DNA of 64,000 nucleotides from Actinomycetes bacterium (GCA_023460975.1 JAEWOG010000023.1:5038-69037), one strand, 5' to 3'. Numbered from the stretch's first letter, positions 27,654 to 36,276 are shown. Translations and numbers: made by a program. The notes: a model not told the origin generated them from the letters alone.

Positions 27654-30085
27654 TGCGCACGGTGCTGCTCGCCTCGCTGAGGCACAACACCCGCCGCTAC
27701 GTGGCCTCGGCGCTGGCGGTGATCATCGGCGTCGCGTTCATCGTCGCCACCGATGGCCTCTCGGGAGCGCTGCGCTCGGGGATGACCGCCGACGTCGCAC
27801 AGCCGTACGAGCGTGCGAGCCACGTCGTCGCCACCACGTCCACCGACGAGGCCGAGTCGCTTCTGAGCGCAGCCGATGCCGAGGGGATCGCCGCCTCCCC
27901 GAACGCCCTGACGTGGGCGTCGATGACGACGGGGAACCTCACCAGCAACGACGTGACCCTGGGCGTGGCCCCCTCACCGGCTGACCTGCGCTGGCAGACC
28001 CTGGTGGCGGGGAGTTTCCCGCAGACGCCGGGAGAGGTGCTCATCACCGAGTCCGTCGCTGCTCGTCATCACCTCGCCGTGGGGGACACCTTCACGTACG
28101 AGGCGATGGCCGACGAGGCCGTCGAGGCCCGGGTTGCCGGCGTGGTGGAGACCACCCACGCCGGTGGATCCGACGTCTACCTTCCGTGGGAGGACCTGGC
28201 GCAGATCGACGGCGTGTACGTCGAGTCGGTCCTGTGGGACGGTCCCGTCGACGCCGCCGTGGCCATCGTCGACGAGGCGAACGTGATGACCACTGCCGCC
28301 CACGTCGCCGCACTGCAGCAGGAGATCACCCGGGGCGTGGATGTCATTGCGCTGCTGGTCTCCGTGTTCGCCGCCATCGCCTTGGGTGTGGCGATCCTCG
28401 TCATCACCAACACCTTCGCGATCCTGTTCGCCCAGCGGGCGCGGGACTTCGCTCTGCTGCGTTGTGTCGGGGTGACCCGCCGTCAGTTGCGGCGGTCCGT
28501 GCGCGTCGAAGCGTTGGTGCTCGGCGTGGTCGCGTCGCTCGTCGGCGTGGCGAGCGGGGTCCTCGTGGCGTACGCGTCGTCGTACTTCATCGGGCGCTCC
28601 TTCGATGAGTTCGGCAGCGCCAGCTACCGCTGGTGGTGGATGGCATCGGCGGCGTTGATCGGTGTCGGCGTCACCGTCGTCGCGGCATGGCTGCCGACCC
28701 GAGCCGTCACCAGGATCTCGCCGCTGGCGGCGCTGCGTCCGGCGGAGGGTTTCGACGCCCGTACGCGCGCGGGAAGGGTGCGCCTGGCCTTCGCGACGCT
28801 GTTCGCCGCGCTGGGGACGGCCGGTCTGGTCGTCGCGGTGCGTGGGGACGAGCTGTCGGTGGCGCTGCCCCTGATGTTCGCCAGTGGGGGCGCGGCCTTC
28901 GTCGGCCTGCTGCTGGCGGGCCCCCTGCTGGTCCCGGCCCTGCTGCGGGTGTTCGGGCGGCTCCTCACCCGTCCGGGTGCGGCGGGTTCGGTGCCCCGCC
29001 TCGCGTCGTCGAACGCGCGCCGCAACCCTCGTCGTACGGCCACGACGACGGCCTCGCTGATGGTCGGCGTCACGCTCACCACGGCGGTGCTCACCGGCCT
29101 GGGCACCATCGTGGCGGCGATGGACGACGAGATGGCCAGGGACTACCCCGTGGACGTCGCCGTGATGCCCACCGAGATGGGCGCGCTGCCCGAGGGGCTC
29201 GCGGAGCGAGTCGAGGCGGCGGAGGGCGTACGGGCGGTCGGCACCTTGCCCGGCGCCACGGTGTCAGCGGGCGGCGGACAGTGGCCGATCCTGGGGCTCG
29301 GCGCGGACCGCTCGTTCCTGCACGGTGGCCAGGATCCGTTCGCGGACGGTCAGATCCAGATTCCGTACGAGATCTACAACGAGTTGTCCGATCGCGCGCG
29401 TCGCGAGATCGACGAGAAGGGTCGCCTGAGTCTGCGCTCGGGGGAGAACGTCCTCACCCTCACCGCCGACGTCTCGGGCGCGTACGGCCCCACGCTGGTG
29501 GTGCCGGTTGCCGACCTCGAGCGACTTGCCCCCGGCGCCGGCGCTTCGGCCCTGTGGGTCCGTGCGCAGGACGGTGTCGACGCCGACGAGCTCGACACGG
29601 CGATCAACGGTGCTCTCGCGGGAGCGGATGTCGAGGTGACGGGCCGCTACGCCCAACGTGCCTGGGTTGAGGTGCAGATGCGTGTCGTCACTGGCGCGGT
29701 CGTCGGGCTGCTCGCCGTCGCGGTCGTGATCGCCCTGATCGGGATTGCCAACACGTTGGGGCTCTCGGTCTTGGAGCGCACGCGGGAGAGCGCCCTGCTG
29801 CGAGCGATGGGGCTGACGCGTGCCCAGCTGCGCCGCACCCTGGCCGTCGAGGGGTTCCTGTTCGCGGCCGTGGCCACGGTGCTCGGTGTCGCGGTCGGGC
29901 TGGTCTTCGCCTGGGTGGGTGTCCAGGTCATGTTCGACGACCTCGTGGACACGACGTTCACCGTGCCGTGGTGGCAGGTGGCGATCCTCGTGGCGGCGGC
30001 GTTGGTCAGTGGGGTCCTGGCGAGCGTGATGCCGAGCCGTCGGGCGGCGAGGGTGAGCCCGGCTGCCGGCCTTGCCCTCGAGTGA
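27653..30085 (+). CDS. ABC transporter permease, duplicated FtsX/MacB type
   Basis: 810 residues. An N-terminal helix (VASALAVIIGVAFIVATDGLSG) and an extracytoplasmic MacB_PCD-like part are followed by two FtsX domains of three to four helices each. The first is around residues 225-360 (ARDFALLRCVGVTRRQLRRSVRVEALVLG) and the second at the C-terminus (RESALLRAMGLTRAQLRRTLAVEGFLFA). The RR/LLR-G-T mechanotransmission signatures in both halves show internal duplication. With the adjacent ATPase and two-component system it likely forms an inducible detoxification or envelope-stress pump. The substrate is unknown. Confidence 0.92.
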   Translation: MRTVLLASLRHNTRRYVASALAVIIGVAFIVATDGLSGALRSGMTADVAQPYERASHVVATTSTDEAESLLSAADAEGIAASPNALTWASMTTGNLTSNDVTLGVAPSPADLRWQTLVAGSFPQTPGEVLITESVAARHHLAVGDTFTYEAMADEAVEARVAGVVETTHAGGSDVYLPWEDLAQIDGVYVESVLWDGPVDAAVAIVDEANVMTTAAHVAALQQEITRGVDVIALLVSVFAAIALGVAILVITNTFAILFAQRARDFALLRCVGVTRRQLRRSVRVEALVLGVVASLVGVASGVLVAYASSYFIGRSFDEFGSASYRWWWMASAALIGVGVTVVAAWLPTRAVTRISPLAALRPAEGFDARTRAGRVRLAFATLFAALGTAGLVVAVRGDELSVALPLMFASGGAAFVGLLLAGPLLVPALLRVFGRLLTRPGAAGSVPRLASSNARRNPRRTATTTASLMVGVTLTTAVLTGLGTIVAAMDDEMARDYPVDVAVMPTEMGALPEGLAERVEAAEGVRAVGTLPGATVSAGGGQWPILGLGADRSFLHGGQDPFADGQIQIPYEIYNELSDRARREIDEKGRLSLRSGENVLTLTADVSGAYGPTLVVPVADLERLAPGAGASALWVRAQDGVDADELDTAINGALAGADVEVTGRYAQRAWVEVQMRVVTGAVVGLLAVAVVIALIGIANTLGLSVLERTRESALLRAMGLTRAQLRRTLAVEGFLFAAVATVLGVAVGLVFAWVGVQVMFDDLVDTTFTVPWWQVAILVAAALVSGVLASVMPSRRAARVSPAAGLALE

Positions 30086-30183
30086 GGGGCACACGCGCCA
30101 CGGCGAGTTGTCAGCGAACAGGGTGTGGCGCAGCGCACGTACCGGGAGTATGCTCGCCCTCTGTCCATCATGAAGGAGCCCCG

Positions 30184-30330
30184 ATGAAGACGCGTCTGAA
30201 CTGCCCCTGCGGCGAGTACATCACCGCTGAGGACGAGGACTCACTGGTGGACAAGGTGCAGGCGCACCTGGCTGCGGAGCACCCCGGTCGTGACTACGAC
30301 AGGGACGCGATCCTGTTCATGGCCAGCTGA
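30184..30330 (+). CDS. DUF1059 family small protein
   Basis: 48 residues from the ATG at 30184 with AAGGAG 6 nt upstream; too short for many gene finders. The sequence MKTRLNCPCGEYITAEDE and VQAHLAAEHPGRDYDRDAILFMA fits DUF1059, a small family with a C.CG motif that may bind a metal. Function is unknown. A strong terminator-like hairpin follows. Confidence 0.85.
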   Translation: MKTRLNCPCGEYITAEDEDSLVDKVQAHLAAEHPGRDYDRDAILFMAS

Positions 30331-30341
30331 GCGCGGCGCAC

Positions 30342-30380
30342 ACGAAGGACCCGGGACCAGGGAGGGCCCGGGTCCTTCGT
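30342..30380. terminator. Bidirectional hairpin terminator
   Basis: Perfect 14-bp inverted arms (ACGAAGGACCCGGG at 30342-30355 and its complement at 30367-30380) enclose an 11-nt loop between the convergent DUF1059 and guanidinium-exporter genes. There is no U-tract, as is usual for actinobacterial hairpins. Confidence 0.75.
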
Positions 30381-30398
30381 CGCGCGTGGGGCAGTGCG

Positions 30399-30713
30399 TC
30401 AGTGGGCGAGCTTGAGGCCGACCACGCAGCCGACGATGCCCAGGATGAGGGCCACCTTCAGCAGCGAGAAGGACTCCTCGCCGGTCGCCATCGAGTACGC
30501 GACGGCGAGGCTGGCACCGATGCCGACCCAGACGGCGTACGCGGTCCCCACCGGGAGGGAACGCATCGCGTACGCGAGGCCACCCATCGAGATGACCAGG
30601 GCGACGGCAAAGACCACCGACGGGGTGAGCCTCGAGAAACCTTCGGACTTGCCGAGGGCGACGGCCCAGACGGCCTCGAACATCCCCGACACGACGAGCA
30701 CGATCCACGGCAT
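30399..30713 (-). CDS. gdx: Guanidinium exporter Gdx (SugE branch of the small multidrug resistance family)
   Basis: 104 residues from the ATG at 30713 (MPWIVLVVSGMFEAVWAVALGKSEGF), with AGGAG 5 nt upstream; a slightly longer frame exists but overlaps the leader. Four hydrophobic helices are visible, with the essential Glu in helix 1 (MFEAVWA) and SRLTPSV, MRSLPVGTAYAVWVGIGA and VGLKLAH, which match SugE closely. Gdx proteins exchange guanidinium for protons as antiparallel dimers. The gene is preceded by a guanidine-III riboswitch (30728-30772), which supports guanidinium rather than a broad drug spectrum as the substrate. Confidence 0.93.
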   Translation of the reverse strand: MPWIVLVVSGMFEAVWAVALGKSEGFSRLTPSVVFAVALVISMGGLAYAMRSLPVGTAYAVWVGIGASLAVAYSMATGEESFSLLKVALILGIVGCVVGLKLAH

Positions 30714-30727
30714 GACAACTCCTGTCT

Positions 30728-30772
30728 GCACCGTCTTGTCGCTCTCCGGGTACGGACCCCTCGTCCGGGAGC
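30728..30772 (-). promoter_or_regulatory. Guanidine-III riboswitch (ykkC-III)
   Basis: Reading the minus strand, the segment contains CCGGACGAGG, then GTACCCGG, then GACAAGACGG in the order and spacing of the guanidine-III aptamer, as I recall it from the Thermobifida fusca example. The first P1 strand lies at 30771-30765 and its partner at 30750-30744. The pseudoknot pairs CCGT in the loop with ACGG at 30734-30731. The 3' side ends about 8 nt before the Shine-Dalgarno AGGAG (30723-30719), so guanidine binding probably frees or positions the ribosome site of gdx. Confidence 0.88.
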
Positions 30773-30900
30773 CGCCTCTGCGGGGCGGCTCATCGCCATG
30801 ATGGCACGCGCGAGCCCGGGTGGCACATCGCAGCGCGCCGGGAACAACGGTGGGCCGGGGGCGGTTGGAACCAGTACTTCAACTTTCACAGGAGTCCCGC

Positions 30901-31386
30901 ATGACCGCCGTTCCCGTCGCCCCGACACGCAGCCACGAAACGCGCTGGCTCGACGACGAGGAGATGGCGGCCTGGCTGCCGCTGATCCGCATGATGCAGG
31001 AACTCCCGCACGCCCTCGACAAGGCCCTGCGCGAGGAGGTGGGCATCTCGCACGCCTACTACTCGATGCTGGCGATGCTGTCCGAGGCGCCCGGGCGCAC
31101 CCTCGGCATGGGAGAACTGGCCCGACTCAGCGGCGCGACGCCGTCCCGTCTCAGCCACGCCGTCGACGTCCTCGAGCGCCGCGGGTGGGTGCAGCGCTGC
31201 CGTGACGGAGCCGATCGGCGGACGCAACGAGCCAGGCTCACCGATGACGGCATGGCGTTGCTCGAATCCATCGCTCCGGCACACGTACGACAGGTCCGTG
31301 ACCTCGTCTTCGACCGCCTCGACCGGGACCAGATCCGTACGGTCCGCGAGGTGTCCACGTCCGTCCTCGAGGCGCTCGGCCTCTGA
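30901..31386 (+). CDS. MarR-family transcriptional regulator
   Basis: 161 residues from the ATG at 30901, with GGAGTCCCGC upstream; the longer frame has no ribosome site. The winged-helix domain contains ISHAYYSMLAMLSEAPGRTLGMGELARLSGATPSRLSHAVDVLERRGWVQRCRDGADRRTQRARLTDDGMALLE, with the DRR of the wing. Members respond to phenolic compounds or oxidants and usually repress nearby efflux genes. The convergent MFS gene across the 90-bp palindrome is a possible target. The upstream sequence AGTACTTCAACT resembles a MarR half-site palindrome and suggests autoregulation. Confidence 0.9.
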   Translation: MTAVPVAPTRSHETRWLDDEEMAAWLPLIRMMQELPHALDKALREEVGISHAYYSMLAMLSEAPGRTLGMGELARLSGATPSRLSHAVDVLERRGWVQRCRDGADRRTQRARLTDDGMALLESIAPAHVRQVRDLVFDRLDRDQIRTVREVSTSVLEALGL

Positions 31387-31410
31387 TTGGGGGCTGGCGG
31401 GGGTGTGTGC

Positions 31411-31500
31411 AGGTTCCCCCGCATAGGCGGGGGATTGTGAACTTCCAGTGGTGTGCACACCCCTATAAGTTCATGCTCCCCCGCAGAAGCGGGGGAACCT
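31411..31500. repeat. 90-bp imperfect palindrome centred on GTGTGCACAC
   Basis: The left end AGGTTCCCCCGC and the right end GCGGGGGAACCT are perfect inverses. Inside each arm is a further hairpin (CCCCCGC-NNNN-GCGGGGG). Then come TGAACTT/AAGTTCA and the central palindrome GTGTGCACAC at 31451-31460, with the symmetry axis exactly at 31455/31456. It lies between the convergent MarR and MFS genes. It looks like a pair of REP-like units in inverted orientation (BIME-like) and may terminate transcription from both sides. A smaller hairpin (CCCCGG-GAGT-CCGGGG) follows at 31523-31538. Confidence 0.88.
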
Positions 31501-31550
31501 GGGGCCACTGAGGTCACGGGAACCCCGGGAGTCCGGGGGCGGCGAGGGGG

Positions 31551-32972
31551 TCAGGCAGAGGCAAGTGCTGCGCCGCGGGAGCGGTCGGGGATCAGCATCG
31601 AGACGATCGCGCCGACCATGGTGGCTGCGATCCCGGTGGCGAAGCAGAGCTGGAAGGCGGCTTGGCTGGGCACGTCGTACGGCCCCAGCGGGACGGTGTG
31701 GCTCAGCAGCAGCGCGGCCATCACGGCTCCCGCGGAGGTGGTGCCCACCGCGCGCATCAGCCCGTTGAGGCCCACGGCTGAACCGGACTCGGAGAAGGGG
31801 ACGTTCGCCAGGATGAGGGTCGGCATCGACGCGAAGGCCAGGGCAACGCCGGCGCACCCCACGCACATGGCGAGCATCAGGGAGACGGGGGAGTCCATGG
31901 CCAGCAGCGAGATCAGGTAGCCGAGCCCCAGGACGAGGTTGCCCAGGGCCAGCGTGGGTCGGGGTCCCAGCCGGGAGATGAGGCGTCCTGAGACGGGTGC
32001 GATGAGCATCATGACGACGCCGCCGGGCGTGAGCCACAGGCCTGCCTGGAGCACCGTTTGGCCCAGTCCGTGGCCGGTGGCCGTCGGCATGGTGAGGAGT
32101 TGGGGGACCACGATCGAGCTGGCCATCATCCCGAACCCGGTCAGCATGGCGGCGATGTTGGTCAGCAGGACGGGGGCTCGGGCGCTGACGCGCAGGTCGA
32201 CCAAGGGGTTCCTCGCGCGCAGTTGGTGCGTGCCCCACGCCAGGAGGACCAGCGCCCCGGCGACGATGCAACCGGAGGTGGCCAGCGAACCCCAGCCCCA
32301 GTCGTTGCCCTTCGAGACCCCGATCAGTACGGCGCCCAGCCCGACGGCGAGTCCCGCAGCGCCGACGGGGTCAAAGGTGCTCGGGTGCTCGGGCGGCAGG
32401 TGCGGGATGAAGCAGAGCGTCAGGGCGAGGACCACGAGGGCGACGCCGCCGGAGACCACGAACAGCGTGTGCCAGTCGTGCTCCTGGGCGATCCAGGCAG
32501 CCATCGGCATGCCGATGGAGCCGCCGACGCCCATCGTCGCGCTCAGCATCGCGATGGAGGTGGGGACGCGGGCCGGGGGTACGACGGAGCGCACCAGGTT
32601 GATCGCGACGGGAACGTAGCCCATGGCGAGTCCCTGGAGCGTGCGCCCGGCGAGCATGGGCAGCAGCGAGTCGGCCACGGCGCACAGGGCCGAGCCGAGT
32701 GCGAGCAGTACGGCGCTCGCGGCCAGAATCCGCTGGCGGCCGAGGATGTCGCTGAGGCGCCCGGCCACGGGCATGACGACGGCGCCCGCGAGAAGGGTCA
32801 CGGTGACGACCCAGGACGCGTTGCTGTGCGAGGTGTTCAGCAGCCGTGGCAGGTCGCCCTGGATCGGGATGACGAGCGTCTGCATGAGGGAGGCCCCCAG
32901 GCTGCCGAGGCAGAGCACGGCCAGGATCAGGCCCGGCCGGCGCATTGCTGGCGCGGTGGTGGGGTCGTGCAC
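31551..32972 (-). CDS. MFS transporter, DHA2-like drug efflux family
   Basis: 473 residues from the GTG at 32972, preceded by AGGA; an ATG nine codons later is an alternative. Up to 14 hydrophobic helices are predicted. Motif A lies in loop 2-3 (AGRLSDILGRQRILA) and motif C-like glycines in helix 5 (LSATMGVGGSIGMPMAAWIA). The N-terminal MQTLVIPIQGDLPRLLNTSHSNASWVVTVTLLAGAV is typical of DHA2 proton antiporters. The substrate is unknown. It is divergent from the sulfotransferase gene and convergent with marR. Confidence 0.88.
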   Translation of the reverse strand: MHDPTTAPAMRRPGLILAVLCLGSLGASLMQTLVIPIQGDLPRLLNTSHSNASWVVTVTLLAGAVVMPVAGRLSDILGRQRILAASAVLLALGSALCAVADSLLPMLAGRTLQGLAMGYVPVAINLVRSVVPPARVPTSIAMLSATMGVGGSIGMPMAAWIAQEHDWHTLFVVSGGVALVVLALTLCFIPHLPPEHPSTFDPVGAAGLAVGLGAVLIGVSKGNDWGWGSLATSGCIVAGALVLLAWGTHQLRARNPLVDLRVSARAPVLLTNIAAMLTGFGMMASSIVVPQLLTMPTATGHGLGQTVLQAGLWLTPGGVVMMLIAPVSGRLISRLGPRPTLALGNLVLGLGYLISLLAMDSPVSLMLAMCVGCAGVALAFASMPTLILANVPFSESGSAVGLNGLMRAVGTTSAGAVMAALLLSHTVPLGPYDVPSQAAFQLCFATGIAATMVGAIVSMLIPDRSRGAALASA

Positions 32973-33114
32973 TCGTCCTGCCCTTCGCGTCGGTGTTGTG
33001 CAAGGTACATGCACATGGACGGTCGCGTGGGCGTTGTGCGACCAACTGGGATCCGCTGGCCTAGGGTGGGCGCGGGTCCGGGAGCGGTCTGGGCCCACGA
33101 CGAAGGGCAAGCAG

Positions 33115-33759
33115 GTGATCGTCTCCCACAGCCAGCGGCTGTTGTTCGTCCACGTGCAGAAGACGGGCGGCACCTCGATCGACTGGTTGCTGCGCGATCT
33201 CGACATCGGCGCCGAACCGCTCAAGGGGCTTCCCGGCACCAAGCACGCCAAGCTCCGCGCTGCACTCCGGGAGCACCCGCCGCTGCGCGACTACTTCATC
33301 TTCGGTTTTGTCCGCAATCCCTGGGCGCGCCTGTTCTCGTGGCACGCGATGGTGCTGCGCCGTCAGGAGTTGAGCGAGACCAGCGACTACATGGCCGACC
33401 GGATGGCGCGCAACCCGTTCTGGCTCAAGGTCGCCGACGACTACGAGTCGTTCGAGGACTTCGTGCTGCGGGGCACTGAGGACATCCCGCGCCTGCGCGT
33501 GCCGCAGCTCGATTACCTCGTGGCGCCTCGGCGCCGGGCGGACTTCATCGGTCGGACCGAGAACCTCGACGACGACGTACGCGAGGCGATGCGTCGCGCT
33601 GGGTTGGGGGAGCGGGCCGAGGAAGTCCTCCCGCCCCGCCGCAACGCCGGGCCCAGTGGCCGCTTCCGCGAGCACTACACCCCGGCGATGGTCGATCGCG
33701 TGGCCGAGGTGTTCGCCACGGACATTGCGGAGTTCGGCTACACCTTCGACGGCGACTGA
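33115..33759 (+). CDS. Sulfotransferase family 2-like protein
   Basis: 214 residues from the GTG at 33115, with GAAGGG upstream and a -10-like TAGGGT at 33062-33067. The 5'-phosphosulfate loop is RLLFVHVQKTGGTSIDWLL and the 3'-phosphate binding segment is FIFGFVRNPWARLFSWHAMV, the two PAPS-binding signatures. The later DFIGRTENLDDDVREAM and FREHYTPAMVDRVAEVFATDIAEFGYTF match the sulfotransferase family 2 C-terminus (YYT/HYTPE..V...Y..D...FGY.F). It should transfer sulfate from PAPS to a carbohydrate or other acceptor that is not known. A hairpin follows the stop. Confidence 0.85.
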   Translation: MIVSHSQRLLFVHVQKTGGTSIDWLLRDLDIGAEPLKGLPGTKHAKLRAALREHPPLRDYFIFGFVRNPWARLFSWHAMVLRRQELSETSDYMADRMARNPFWLKVADDYESFEDFVLRGTEDIPRLRVPQLDYLVAPRRRADFIGRTENLDDDVREAMRRAGLGERAEEVLPPRRNAGPSGRFREHYTPAMVDRVAEVFATDIAEFGYTFDGD

Positions 33760-33770
33760 GCCAGGGCCGC

Positions 33771-33794
33771 ACCGTGACCGGCGCAGGTCACGGT
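33771..33794 (+). terminator. Hairpin terminator after the sulfotransferase gene
   Basis: Arms ACCGTGACC and GGTCACGGT (9 bp) enclose a 6-nt loop beginning 12 nt after the stop codon. Confidence 0.65.
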
Positions 33795-33842
33795 TCGGCA
33801 CCAGAAGTCGGGCCGGGTTCGGCGTGACGCGCAGGACCGGGA

Positions 33843-34015
33843 TAGACTTGAGGGGCATCCCACGGACGCCGCAGCAGGCTCCGGGAGCCACCGGGTGGCT
33901 CGGGATTCGACACCGTCGCGTTGTACGCACGGGCCTGCACCGCCGTGACCGGCACACAGCCGGCGTCAGGCGCGCTGGCCACCGGACGCGCGCACCTCAC
34001 GGGAGGAACCCCACC
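33843..34015 (+). ncRNA. Long structured 5' leader of the helicase gene
   Basis: A -10-like TAGACT at 33843-33848 would start a leader of ~165 nt before the TTG at 34016. It contains two overlapping, mutually exclusive hairpins: GGCTCC-G-GGAGCC at 33877-33889, and GAGCCAC-CGG-GTGGCTC at 33885-33901. Further on, TGAC.CGGC-ACACA-GCCG.GTCA forms another stem. GGGAGGA lies 10 nt before the TTG. The length and competing helices suggest RNA-level control. I do not recognise a known family. Confidence 0.45.
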
Positions 34016-36142
34016 TTGGCCCAGCGCCAGCGCCAACGCGGCTCACGCCGCACCCCCGCGCACGCCCGCCACAAGGACAACGAGGGCATCGTGCCCGTGC
34101 TCGCCCGCGCGGTGCGCGAGCTCGAGTCCGCAGTCCAGCGCGGTCCGCTTTCGCCGACCCAGCGCACGCGCTTCCAGGTCGTGGCCATCGTGGCCCGCGA
34201 GCACCGCTCGGAGGTGAAGGCCGCCGAGTCCCTCACGGACGCGCAGAAGGCGGACGAGCTCAAGCGTCTCGACGGCATCGCCACGATCCTCGCCAAGACG
34301 GCCACGCGCGACCCCTCCCTGTTCACGTTGCTCGCCGACGACGCCGTGATCTCGGAGGCGGCCAAGGACCTGCGTGCCGAGATGATGCGCCGCGCCGGTC
34401 TGGAAGTGCCCGTCGAGGAGGTGCAGCAGGCCGAGGAGGTCGACCCCACCGCGGAGCGCCGGGTGGTGCCGCGGGACGTCGTACGCCGTCAGCTGGCCAA
34501 TCCGTTCCTCGAGCCGGACTTCTCGATCTATCGCCCCCGCAGGTCCGCGACCCACCGGCTGGACACCTGGGAGCTCCTCGGCCCGCTGTTCCGCTCGTTC
34601 GAGCTCGGCGGTTCGTCCTCGCGCATGGAGCTGCCGGAGGCGGCCTCGCTGAGCGCGCCCGGTTCGCTCGAGCTGATGCCGCACCAGGCTCGTCTGATCA
34701 CCGCGGCGGCCGAGGGGCACCGTACGTTCCTGCTCGCCGACGAGCCCGGCCTCGGCAAGACGGCGCAGGCGTTGCTCGCGGCGCAGGCCGCCGACGCCTA
34801 CCCGCTGCTGGTCGTGTGCCCCAACGTCGTCAAGACCAACTGGGCGCGTGAGACCGAGCGGTGGACGCCGCGTCGCCGCGCGACGGTGATCCACGGCGAC
34901 GGCGACAACATCGATGCCTTCGCCGACGTCGTGATCGTCAACTACGAGATCCTCGACCGGCACGTGGGTTGGTTGGGGGACTTTGGTTTCCGCGGCATGG
35001 TGGTCGACGAGGCGCACTTCATCAAGAACAAGTCCTCCCAGCGGTCCAAGCACGTCCTCGAGCTCTCCGAGCGGCTGCGCACTCGTACGGCCCGCCCGTT
35101 GCTGATGGCGCTGACCGGCACGCCCCTGATCAACACGATCGAGGACTTCCGCGCGATCTGGCAGTTCCTGGGCTGGATCGACGACGTCAAGCCGCTGCCC
35201 GAGCTCATGGACTCCCTGGAGGAGACCGAGCTGTCGCCCGCCGAACCCGCGTTCTACCCGGCCGCGCGCAAGGCGGTCATCGACATGGGAATCGTGCGCC
35301 GCCGCAAGGCGGAGGTTGCCGAGGACATCCCGGCACGCCGCATCGCCGACATCCCGGTGGAGCTCGACGACGAGGACTCGCGCTCGATCAAGGCGGCCGA
35401 GGCGGAGTTGGCTCGTCGCCTCGTGCAGCGCTACCACGCCGCGCTGGAGACGCGCCGCGCCGGGAGCGTCGTCGACGGCATCGACCACGAGCTCGTCCGC
35501 CGCGTTGCCACCTGGGAGCGCGAGGAGATGGAGACCTCCACCAACGGGGAGAACGTCTTCTCGATGCTGCGTCGCATCGGTCAGGCCAAAGCGGGTCTGG
35601 CCGCCGACTACGCCGCACAGTTGGCCCGCAACGTGGGCAAGGTCGTGTTCTTCGCCCGCCACGTCGACGTCATGGACGTGGCCGAGGAGACGTTCACGCG
35701 ACGCGGGCTGGAACACCGCTCCATCCGTGGCGACCAGAGCCCCAAGGCGCGCGAGAAGGCGATCGACGACTTCGTCAACGATCCCGAAGTGGCCGTCATC
35801 GTGTGCTCGTTGAGCGCGGCCGGTGTGGGGGTCAACCTGCAGGTGGCGTCCAACGTCGTCCTGGCGGAGTTGTCGTGGACCGACGCCGAGCAGACCCAGG
35901 CGATCGACCGGGTGCACCGCATCGGCCAGGAGGAGCCCGTGACCGCGTGGCGCATCATCGCCTCGCAGACGATCGACACGCGGATCGCGGAGTTGATCGA
36001 CTCCAAGGCTGGCCTGGCGGCCCGGGCGCTGGATGGCTCGGACGAGGAGGTCACCTCGTCGGCTGACATCCAGACCGAGGCGCTGGTGGCACTCCTGACT
36101 GAGGCGCTGACGCAGGAGTCCCGCAGGGTCGTCGTCGGCTGA
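34016..36142 (+). CDS. SNF2-type DEAD/DEAH helicase
   Basis: 708 residues from the TTG at 34016 (LAQRQRQRGSRRTPAHARHKDNEG), chosen for the GGGAGGA site; upstream sequence is not protein-like. An N-terminal ~250-residue region specific to actinobacterial members (DNEGIVPVLARAVRELESAVQRG) precedes the two-lobed motor. Motif I is LLADEPGLGKTAQALLAAQ, motif II VVDEAHFIKN, motif III LMALTGTPLIN, motif V VICSLSAAGVGVNLQVASNVV and motif VI QTQAIDRVHRIGQ. SNF2-fold ATPases translocate on duplex DNA and remodel protein-DNA complexes. No nuclease domain was seen. The biological role is unknown. Confidence 0.87.
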   Translation: MAQRQRQRGSRRTPAHARHKDNEGIVPVLARAVRELESAVQRGPLSPTQRTRFQVVAIVAREHRSEVKAAESLTDAQKADELKRLDGIATILAKTATRDPSLFTLLADDAVISEAAKDLRAEMMRRAGLEVPVEEVQQAEEVDPTAERRVVPRDVVRRQLANPFLEPDFSIYRPRRSATHRLDTWELLGPLFRSFELGGSSSRMELPEAASLSAPGSLELMPHQARLITAAAEGHRTFLLADEPGLGKTAQALLAAQAADAYPLLVVCPNVVKTNWARETERWTPRRRATVIHGDGDNIDAFADVVIVNYEILDRHVGWLGDFGFRGMVVDEAHFIKNKSSQRSKHVLELSERLRTRTARPLLMALTGTPLINTIEDFRAIWQFLGWIDDVKPLPELMDSLEETELSPAEPAFYPAARKAVIDMGIVRRRKAEVAEDIPARRIADIPVELDDEDSRSIKAAEAELARRLVQRYHAALETRRAGSVVDGIDHELVRRVATWEREEMETSTNGENVFSMLRRIGQAKAGLAADYAAQLARNVGKVVFFARHVDVMDVAEETFTRRGLEHRSIRGDQSPKAREKAIDDFVNDPEVAVIVCSLSAAGVGVNLQVASNVVLAELSWTDAEQTQAIDRVHRIGQEEPVTAWRIIASQTIDTRIAELIDSKAGLAARALDGSDEEVTSSADIQTEALVALLTEALTQESRRVVVG

Positions 36143-36276
36143 CCTGGGGCCGGGGCGCCGCCCAGCAGTGCCGCTGGACCCCCGGTTCGGGGCCAACGGC
36201 CCTTGTCCCATGCCCGTGCTCGGGAGAAGGTGGGGGTGAGGAGATCCCTCTCTCGGCGACCCCCAGGAGGCGCGCC

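Noticed and set aside
31411..31500. Possible CRISPR repeats (CCCCCGC hairpins resembling type I-E repeats)
   Set aside because: Only two units exist, they are in inverted rather than direct orientation, there is no regular spacer and no cas gene is near. The shared symmetry axis shows a single palindrome.
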